From the NCBI RefSeq assembly GCF_002261215.1, contig NZ_NEVS01000004.1, forward strand, positions 992,001 through 1,056,000: a stretch of 64,000 nt of DNA, given 5' to 3'. Below the pieces are notes generated by a model. It had not been told where the DNA came from, made no database searches, and saw only the letters and a program-made list of their open reading frames with translations. This DNA comes from Bordetella genomosp. 11. Lineage in GTDB: Bacteria; Pseudomonadota; Gammaproteobacteria; Burkholderiales; Burkholderiaceae_B. The translations under genes were made by a program, and so were the position numbers. The first letter of the stretch is position 1. Every line of letters begins with the position of its first letter. Below are positions 35,045 through 44,900 of this stretch, one piece after another.

Positions 35045-35671
35045 ATGCACGTGGCACCGGTTCTGTTCGTCACTCACGACGATCTGCTATGGAAACACTG
35101 GTCGGGCCTGGACGCGCGCCGCTGGCTGCCCGCGCGTGGGCGTGCCCTGGCGGATCTGGCGCGCTGGCGCGAGCAGGGCAGGTCGCTGGCCGTGGTGGAC
35201 GCGGACATTCCCAGGTTGCCCGCGTGGAATTCCGAGCAATGGACCGGCGCGATCAGGGGACTGCGGACCATCGTCGCCAGCGCCCGTCCCCATGACGAGC
35301 AGGGGACCAAGGTGCTGGCATCCGGCGCCGTCGGGTATTGCCATACCTATGCGCCCCCCGCCTTGCTGAACCAGGTGCTGGAGGTGGTCGATGCCGGCGA
35401 AATCTGGATGGGCCGGTCGCTGGTGACGCGGCTGCTGCGCCTGGTGGAGAACCGTGCCGGCGGCAAAGAGGAATGGCATGCCAACGTGCTGACCGAGCGC
35501 GAAGACATGGTCGCGCGCCGCGCCGCCGTGGGCGAGGCCAACGGCGAGATCGCCGCTGCCCTGGGTATTACCGAACGCACGGTCAAGGCGCATCTATCCT
35601 CCGTCTTCGAAAAGCTGGGCGTGAGCGACCGTCTGCAGCTCGCGCTGCGGGTGCACGGCATCAGCCGGTGA
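35045..35671 (+). CDS. LuxR-type regulator with degenerate receiver-like N-terminus
   Basis: The 208-residue protein has an N-terminal part (1-125) that resembles a response-regulator receiver (VLFVTHDD, then LAVVDADIP at the phosphoacceptor strand, then ASGAVGYCHTYAPPALL). It is diverged enough that phosphorylation is uncertain. The C-terminal NarL/LuxR helix-turn-helix (about 145-205) contains ANGEIAAALGITERTVKAHL and SSVFEKLGVSDRLQLAL. The ATG at 35045 is used because GGAAGAGG precedes it. It lies between the exporter genes and the giant adhesin gene and is a good candidate to control one or both. A short terminator-like hairpin overlaps its stop. Confidence 0.85.
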   Translation: MHVAPVLFVTHDDLLWKHWSGLDARRWLPARGRALADLARWREQGRSLAVVDADIPRLPAWNSEQWTGAIRGLRTIVASARPHDEQGTKVLASGAVGYCHTYAPPALLNQVLEVVDAGEIWMGRSLVTRLLRLVENRAGGKEEWHANVLTEREDMVARRAAVGEANGEIAAALGITERTVKAHLSSVFEKLGVSDRLQLALRVHGISR

Positions 35672-35692
35672 CGCCGGCCTGCGCCGGCGTTT
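35671..35692 (+). terminator. Terminator-like hairpin after the LuxR-type gene
   Basis: ACGCCGGC-CTGC-GCCGGCGT followed by TT is a perfect 8-pair stem with a 4-base loop, overlapping the stop codon. The short U-run makes it a weak intrinsic terminator. Confidence 0.5.
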
Positions 35693-35893
35693 CCATCCCG
35701 GGCCCTGCGCCGGCCGGCCGATGGACGGACGGCGGACACCCAAGGGGCGGCCTCCGGTAGCGGGCCTGCAGCGGGCGCAGCCGTCCGGCGTAGGCCGGAA
35801 TCCGGCGCCTAGGGCGGCCGGTGGGCTGCCCTGCCATCCAGGTGGGCGAATGTCCCCGAACGGCCTCCGGCATCTTCATTCCATCGCAGAACC

Positions 35894-35907
35894 TGTCCTC
35901 CAGGACA
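35894..35907. promoter_or_regulatory. Inverted repeat in the adhesin promoter region
   Basis: TGTCCT-CC-AGGACA is a perfect 6-base dyad 58 bases before the adhesin start. A second, looser dyad TTTAG-N11-CTAAA lies at 35930-35950. Either could bind the LuxR-type regulator encoded next door. The rest of the 293-base gap is unremarkable. Confidence 0.35.
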
Positions 35908-35964
35908 ATATCCGCCATTGGTCCGGGTCTTTAGGATTACGCCATCTAAAACCGGAGCTAAAAA

Positions 35965-38900
35965 ATGGCCTTCTCCACTCCCGCCGTAGTTACGCAAGTC
36001 GTCGGACGCGCCTGGATACGCAATAGCGATGGGTCGCTCACCGAACTGCATGCCGGCAGCCGGATCCCGCCCGATACCGAAATCGTGACTGCAACGGGCG
36101 CCACCGTCGCCCTGCAGACGGAAGGCGGCATGCCCCTGACGATCGGCGAGAACCGGGATGTGGCGTTCAATGCCGATATGGCGGGCCAGCCGGTCGATCG
36201 CTCCGAAGCCGCCGTGGCGCCGCCCACCGGCACCGATTCCGACCGCCTGCTGGCGGCCCTGCAGAATGGCCAGGACCCGTTCGACAACCTGGATCCCACG
36301 GCTGCCCTGGTGGCGGGCGGTGGCGATGCCGGCGGCAGCAGCTTCGTGCGCCTGGCCCGCGTGGTCGAGTCGACCTCCCCGCTGGATCTTGCCTATCCTG
36401 GCGCCGGTACTCCCGCGATCAACCTGCTGACCCCGGCCGGCCTGGCGACGAACAATAACGCGCCCGCCAACGACCCGCCGACCGCCGGCAACGATACGGG
36501 CACCACCACCGAGAAGTCGTTCGTCACCGGCAATATCCTGACCAACGACACCGATCCCAACGGCGACGCGGTCTTCATCCAGTCGGTGGGCGGCACGCCG
36601 ATGGCGACCGGTGGCGTGCAGGTCGCCGGTTCCACCGGCGGTACCTTCACGGTGTTCCCGGACGGCAGCTATATCTTCAATCCGGGCGATGCGTATCATC
36701 ACCTGGGCGCCGGCCAGTCGGAAACCAGCACCGTCACGTACACGGTGTCCGATCCGTTCGGCAATACGTCGACCGCCACGGTGACCGTCACGGTGAACGG
36801 CCTGAACGACGCTCCGACCGCGACCGCGATCGACAACGTCAACGGCGTGGACGCGCAGCAGAACATCAATGTGAGCGTGGCCGGTCATTTCGCCGATGTC
36901 GACACCGGCGACAAGCTGACCTTCACGGCCAACGGCCTGCCCCCAGGCCTGACGATCAACCCGGACACGGGCGTGATCACCGGCGCCATCGACCATTCCG
37001 CCTCGCAGGGCGGCAACAACGGTGTCTACCAGGTCACCATCACCGCGACCGATACCAGCGGCGCGACCGTGACCGAAACCTTCAACTGGAACGTCACCAA
37101 CCCCGCGCCGTTGGCGGTCAACGATGCCGCCACCACCACCGAGGACGCGGCGGTCTCGGGTAACGTCCTGACCGGCAACGCCCAGGGCGTGGGCCGCGAT
37201 ATCGATCCGGACGGCGATACGCTGACCGTCGTGCATGCGGGCGACAAGGACGTGACCTCGGCCGGTGTGGAGGTTGCCGGTTCGGCCGGCGGTACGTTCA
37301 CGATCCGCGCGGACGGTACGTACTCCTTCAATCCGGGCGAGGATTTCCAGAGCCTGGCGGCCGGCGAAACCAAAACGACGACCGTCAACTACACGATTTC
37401 CGACGGCGAGGGCGGCACCTCCATCGCGACGTTGACCCTGACGGTGACTGGCACCAACGATGTGCCGGTCATCACTCCGGGCGAAGGCAGCCCCGACGCC
37501 AACCAGGTCAAGGAAGACGAAGTCCTGACGGCTGAAGGCAAGCTGGACATCGTCGATCCCGACCACGACCAGTCCTTCTTCCAGGCGCAGAACGGTACGG
37601 CCGGACAGCACGGCACGTTCTCGATCGACACCGAAGGCCACTGGACGTACAACCTGACGAACGACGATCCGCAGGTACAGCAGCTGGCCGTGGGCGAGCA
37701 GCTGACCGAGACCTTCACGGTCAAGTCCGCGGACGGCACCGAAACCACGGTGACCATCACCATCGACGGCACCAACGACGTCCCGACCATCAGCGGCCCC
37801 AACACGGCGGCGGCCACGGAGGATGTCGAGCAGACCGTTTCCGGCCAGCTTTCCGTGGCCGATGTGGATAAGAGCGATACGCACACCTGGTCGGTGTCGG
37901 GCGAGCCCCAGGGCCAATATGGCACCATCAGCGTCGACCAGACCGGCAAGTGGACCTACACGGTCGACCAGCAGGCGACGCAGGCCTTGGCCAAGGACCA
38001 ACAGGTCCAGGAAACCTTCCATATCCTGGTCGATGACGGCCACGGCGGTACGGCCCTCCAGGATGTGACCATCACCATCACCGGCACCAACGATGTGCCG
38101 GAAGTCAGCAGCGGCGCGAACGCCGTGACCGAAGACCAGGGCGTCAACAACGATGGCAACCTGGTGGCCACGGGGCAGCTGACGATCACCGACGTGGACA
38201 CGGGCGAAAGCCACTTCCAGGCGGGCGCGCGCTTTGACGGCAGCACGGGCAACGGCAACGCGCCGCTGGGCCAGCTGGTATTCAACGTCGACGGTTCGTA
38301 CACCTACACGGTCGCGAACGACAACGCCGTGGTGCAGGGCCTGCGCAGCGGCGAGAGCGTCGTCGAAACGTATACGGTGACCAGCCAGGACGGCTCGGCC
38401 ACCAGCACGATCACGATCACGATCAACGGCACGGACGACGTTCCGGTCATCACGCCGCATTCGCCGGACAGCGACAAGGGCGAGGTGAAGGAAGACACGA
38501 CGCTGAGCACCAGCGGCAAGCTGGACATCGTCGATGCCGACCATGACCAGTCGTTCTTCCAGGCGCAGGACAACACGGCGACCCAGCATGGCACGTTCAG
38601 CATCGATGCGAACGGCAACTGGACGTACAACCTGAACAACAGCGATCCGGCGGTCCAGGCGCTGGCCGTGGGCGAGAGCCTGACCGAGAAGGTCACGGTC
38701 GTGACGGCCGATGGCACGACGACCGAAGTCACGATCACGATCGACGGTACGAACGACGTTCCGCAGATCAGCGGCGAAGCGACCGGCGCGTTGAAGGAAG
38801 ACGCGGCGCCGTCGGTATCGGGCCAGCTGGCGGTGTCGGATGTGGACACGAGCGACGCGCACACGTGGTCGGTGCAGGGCAATCCCAAGGGCCAGTACGG

Positions 38901-41900
38901 CACGCTGACGGTGGATGCCACGGGCAAGTGGACGTATACGGCCGACAGCAAGGCGATCCAATCGCTGGCCGAAGGCCAGGAGAAGGTCGAGACCTTCCAT
39001 GTCGTGGTGGACGACGGCCACGGCGGCACGGCGGTGCAGACCGTGACGGTCACCGTGACGGGCACCAATGACGTGCCGGTCGTCACGGGCCACGGTACGG
39101 GCACCGTATACGAAGATCTTCTGCCGTTGACCGGCGGGGATCTGGACGTCAAGGACGCGGACGCGGGCCAATCGCACTTCCAGGCCGAGAGAGTGACGGG
39201 CGAGCACGGCACTTTCGCCATCGCCTCGAACGGCACCTGGGGCTACCTGCTCAACAATAGCGATCCGCAGGTCCAGGCGCTGAGCGTCGGCGAAAAGCTG
39301 ACCGAGACCTTCACGGTCAAGACCGCGGACGGTACGCCGACCACGGTGACCGTCACGATCGTCGGCACCAACGATTTCCCGCACATCAGCGGGCAGAGCA
39401 CCGGCGCGATCAAGGAAGACGCGGCCACGACGGTCAGCGGCCAGCTCAATGTCAGCGACGTCGACGCGCACGATACCCACAGCTGGTCCATCGTCGGCAA
39501 TAACCAGGGTGCCTATGGCACGTTGGCGGTCGACCAGACCGGCAAGTGGACCTTCACGGCGAACCAGAATGTGCAGTCGCTCGGCGAAGGCGACACGGTG
39601 CAGCAGAAGTTCGTCGTCCAGGTCAGCGACGGCCATGGCGGCTTCGACCTGCAGACCGTGACGGTGACGCTGACCGGCACCAACGACGTGCCGGTGATCA
39701 CCCCGCACGACCCGGGTACGCCGGGCCAGCCGGAGACGGCCAGCGACCACGGCACGGTGGTGGAAGACGCCACGCCGGACACCACCGGCGGCAAGCTGGA
39801 CATCAAGGACGCGGACGCCGGGGAAAGCAAGTTCACGCCGCAGAACAACCATGCGGGCGACCACGGCACATTCTCGATCGACCAGAACGGCAACTGGACC
39901 TATCACCTGAACAACGGGGATGCCGCCGTCCAGGCGCTGGGGGCCGGCCAGACGCTGACCGAACAGTTCACGGTGACCTCGGCCGACGGCAGCGCCACGC
40001 ACCAGGTGACGGTAACGATCATCGGCACGAACGACGTGCCGGTATTGAGCAGCGGCACCAACGCCGTGACCGAAGACCAGGGCGTCAACAACGACGGCAA
40101 CCTTGTGGCCACGGGCCAGCTGACGATCGCCGACGTGGACACGGGCGAAAGCCACTTCCAGGCGGGCGCGCGCTTTGACGGCAGCACGGGCAACGGCAAC
40201 GCGCCGCTGGGCCAGCTGGTATTCAATGCCGACGGTTCGTACACCTACACGGTCGCGAACGACAACGCCGTGGTGCAGGGCCTGCGCAGCGGCGAGAGCG
40301 TCGTCGAAACGTATACGGTGACCAGCCAGGACGGCTCGGCCACCAGCACGATCACGATCACGATCAACGGCACGGACGACGTTCCGGTCATCACGCCGCA
40401 TTCGCCGGACAGCGACAAGGGCGAGGTGAAGGAAGACACGACGCTGAGCACCAGCGGCAAGCTGGACATCGTCGATGCCGACCATGACCAGTCGTTCTTC
40501 CAGGCGCAGGACAACACGGCGACCCAGCATGGCACGTTCAGCATCGATGCGAACGGCAACTGGACGTACAACCTGAACAACAGCGATCCGGCGGTCCAGG
40601 CGCTGGCCGTGGGCGAGAGCCTGACCGAGAAGGTCACGGTCGTGACGGCCGATGGCACGACGACCGAAGTCACGATCACGATCGACGGTACGAACGACGT
40701 TCCGCAGATCAGCGGCGAAGCGACCGGCGCGTTGAAGGAAGACGCGGCGCCGTCGGTATCGGGCCAGCTGGCGGTGTCGGATGTGGACACGAGCGACGCG
40801 CACACGTGGTCGGTGCAGGGCAATCCCAAGGGCCAGTACGGCACGCTGACGGTGGATGCCACGGGCAAGTGGACGTATACGGCCGACAGCAAGGCGATCC
40901 AATCGCTGGCCGAAGGCCAGGAGAAGGTCGAGACCTTCCATGTCGTGGTGGACGACGGCCACGGCGGCACGGCGGTGCAGACCGTGACGGTTACCGTGAC
41001 GGGCACCAATGACGTGCCGGTCGTCACGGGCGACGACTCCGGCACGGTGCGGGAAGATTTCCCCTTGCAGCAGTGGACGGGCGGCGACCTGGATATCAAG
41101 GATGCCGACGCCAGCCAGAATTACTTCCAGGCCAATGTCATCACCACGCCCCACGGTACCTTCCTGGTCGGAACCAATGGTAGCTGGCTGTTCACGCTGA
41201 ACAACAACAACCCCGAAGTCCAGGCACTCGGCGCGGGCGAAAAACTGGTCGAGACGTTCACCGTCAAGACCGCCGACGGTACGCCTGAAACGGTGACGGT
41301 TACCATCCTCGGCACCAACGATGCGCCGCACATTAGCGGCGTCAGCAGCGGTGCGATCAAGGAAGACGCCGCGACCGCGGTCAGCGGCCAGCTGAACGTC
41401 AGCGACGTGGATGCGCATGACACCCACAGCTGGTCCATCCTGGGCAGCAACAAGGGCGACTACGGCAACCTGACGGTCGACCAGACCGGCAAGTGGACGT
41501 ACACCGTGAACCAGAACGTGCAGTCGCTGCGCGAAGGCGAGACGGTGCAAGAGAAGTTCCTGGTCCAGGTCAGCGACGGCCATGGCGGCTTCGACCTGCA
41601 AACGGTGGTGGTGAACGTCACCGGCACCAACGACGTGGCGATCATCACCCCGCATCACCCCGGCGACGACCTCGGTACGGTGCAGGAAGATCGCGTGCAG
41701 GCGGTGTCCGGCAACCTGGATGTGCAGGACGCGGACAAGGGCGAAGCGACCTTCCAGACCCAAAGCAAGACGCCGGGCGAGTACGGCAGCTTCTCCGTCA
41801 ATTCGCAAGGCACCTGGACGTACCAGTTGAACAACAGCGATCCCCGCGTGCAGGCGCTGGGCGCGGGCGAGCACCTGACCGAAACCTTCACGGTGAAGAG

Positions 41901-44900
41901 CGCCGACGGCACGCCCGCGACGGTAACGATCACCATCGATGGCACCAACGACAACCCGGTCATCTCCGGCGTGCACAACGGGGCTTTGACCGAGGACGGC
42001 GCGCCTTCGGTGACCGGCCAGTTGACGGTTTCCGACGTGGACGCGCACGACACGCATACGTGGACGGTGGTCAACGGTTCCAAGGGCGATTACGGTTCGA
42101 TCAGCGTCGACGCCACGGGCAAGTGGACCTATACCGTCGACCCGCAGGCCGTGCAGTCGCTGAAGGAAGGCGAGAAGCAGACCGATACCTTCACCGTTAA
42201 GGTGGACGACGGCCACGGTGGCACGGACACCCAGACGGTGACCGTAACGATCACGGGTACCAACGACACGGCGATCATCACCCCGCATGACCCGGGCACG
42301 CCGGGCCAGCCGGGCACGGCCAGCGACCACGGCACGGTGGTGGAAGACACGGCACCGGACACGACCGGCGGCAAGCTGGACATCCAGGATGCCGACGCGG
42401 GCCAGAACAAGTTCGTGGCGCAGACCAACCATGCGGGCGAGCACGGCACGTTCGCGATCGACGAGAACGGCAACTGGACGTACAAGCTGAACAACGGCGA
42501 TCCGGCGGTGCAGGCGCTGGGCGCGGGCCAGACGATGACCGAGCAGTTCACGGTGACCTCGGCCGACGGCAGCGCCACGCACCAGGTGACGGTGACGATT
42601 ATCGGCACGAACGACGTGCCGGTGGTCAGCGCCGGCACCGGTGCGGTGACCGAAGACCAGAACGTCAACAACGATGGCAACCTGGTGGCCACGGGCCAGC
42701 TGACGATCACCGACACGGACGCCGGCGAAAGCCACTTCCAGGCGGGCGCGCACTTTGACGGCAGCACGGGCAACGGCAATGTGCCGCTGGGCCAGCTGGT
42801 GTTCAACGCCGACGGTTCGTACACCTACACGGTGGACAACGGCAACGCGGTGGTGCAGGGCCTGAAGACGGGCGAGAGCATCGTCGAGACCTACACGGTA
42901 ACCAGCCAGGACGGTTCGAAGAGCAGCACCATCACGATCACCATCAACGGTACGGACGATGGCGCGACGATCACCCCGCACGACCCGGGCACGCCGGGCC
43001 AGCCGGGCACGGCCAGCGACCACGGCACGGTGGTGGAAGACGCCGCGCAGGACACGACGGGCGGCAAGCTGGACATCCAGGATGCCGACGCGGGCCAGAA
43101 CAAGTTCGTGGCGCAGACCAACCATGTGGGCGAGCACGGCACATTCGCGATCGACGAGAACGGCAACTGGACGTACAAGCTGAACAACGGCGATCCGGCG
43201 GTGCAAGCGCTGGGCGCGGGCCAGACGATGACCGAGCAGTTCACGGTGACCTCGGCCGACGGCAGCGCCACGCACCAGGTGACGGTGACGATTATCGGCA
43301 CGAACGACGTGCCGGTGGTCAGCGCCGGCACCGGTGCGGTGACCGAAGACCAGAACGTCAACAACGATGGCAACCTGGTGGCCACGGGTCAACTGACGAT
43401 CAGCGACACGGACGCCGGCGAAAGCCACTTCCAGGCGGGCGCGCACTTTGACGGCAGCACGGGCAACGGCAACGTGCCGCTGGGCCAGCTGGTGTTCAAC
43501 GCCGACGGTTCGTACACCTACACGGTGGACAACGGCAACGCGGTGGTGCAGGGCCTGAACGCCGGGCAGAGCATCGTCGAGACCTACACGGTGACCAGCC
43601 AGGACGGTTCGAAGACCAGCACCATCACGATCACCATCAATGGTACCGACGATGGCGCGACGATCACGCCGCACAGCCCGGGCAGCGATGCAGGCACGGT
43701 GGTCGAGGACGCGGTCCCGAACACCACCGGCGGCAAGCTGGATGTGGTCGACCCGAATCCGGGCGAATCGCAGTTCCAGGTGCAGACCGGTACGCCTGGG
43801 GTGCACGGTTCGTTCTCCATCGATGCCAACGGCAACTGGACCTATGCGCTGAACAACAGCGATCCGGCGGTGCAGGGCTTGGGTAAAGACGAAACCATGA
43901 CCGAGCAGTTCACGGTGAAGTCGCTGGACGGCAGCGGCGAACACACCGTGACGGTTACGATCGTCGGCACGAACGATGACCCGGTCATCAGCGGCAAGTC
44001 CACGGCCTCGGTGACCGAGGATCTCGAAACCTCGGTATCCGGCCAACTGACCGTCGCGGACAAGGACTACCACGACGGCCATACCTGGACCATCGATTCG
44101 CCGGCCAAGGGCGCCTACGGCACCCTGACGCTGGACAGCACCGGCAAGTGGACCTACACGGTAGACCAGCAGGCGACCCAGGCGCTGGCCAAGGACGAGC
44201 ACAAGACCGACACCTTCACGGTGAAGGTCGATGACGGCCACGGCGGCACCGACACGCAGACGGTCACCATTACCCTGACCGGTACCAACGACATCCCGAT
44301 CATCACGGTCGGCCAGGGCAGTTCCGATCACGGCACCGTCTACGAAGACGGCGCCGCCCTGACCGGGACCCTGGCCATCCAGGACAAGGACGCGGGCGAA
44401 AGCAGCTTCCAGGCCAATACCATCCACGACCAGTACGGCACGTTCACGGTCGATGCCAATGGCCACTGGACCTACACGCTGGACAACAGCAATCCGGCGG
44501 TGCAGGCGCTGTCCGGCAGCGACAGCCTGGGCACGCGTGTCTACACCGTGGTTTCGGCCGACGGCACGGCCACGCATCAGGTACAGGTGACCATCAACGG
44601 CACCAACGATGCGCCGACCGCCAGCGACAATGCCACGACCGTCAACGCGGGTGGATCGCACACCTTCACGACCGCGGAGTTCAACTTCGCCGACAGCAAC
44701 GGCGAGCACAACACGCTGCAGGACGTCATCATCACCCGCACCCCGGACAGCGGCACGTTGACGCTGAACGGCCAGGCCGTTACCGCGGGCCAGGTGATTT
44801 CCGCCAGCGATATCGCGGCGGGCAAGCTGGTATACACCCCGGGTGCCGACGGCAAGGACACTTCCTTCGGCTTCAAGGTGCAGGACAACGGCGGTACGGC

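Noticed and set aside
38095..44300. Regular repeats that might be a CRISPR array or minisatellite
   Set aside because: The repeats are long, in frame and encode VCBS modules of the adhesin; there are no short identical repeats with unique spacers.
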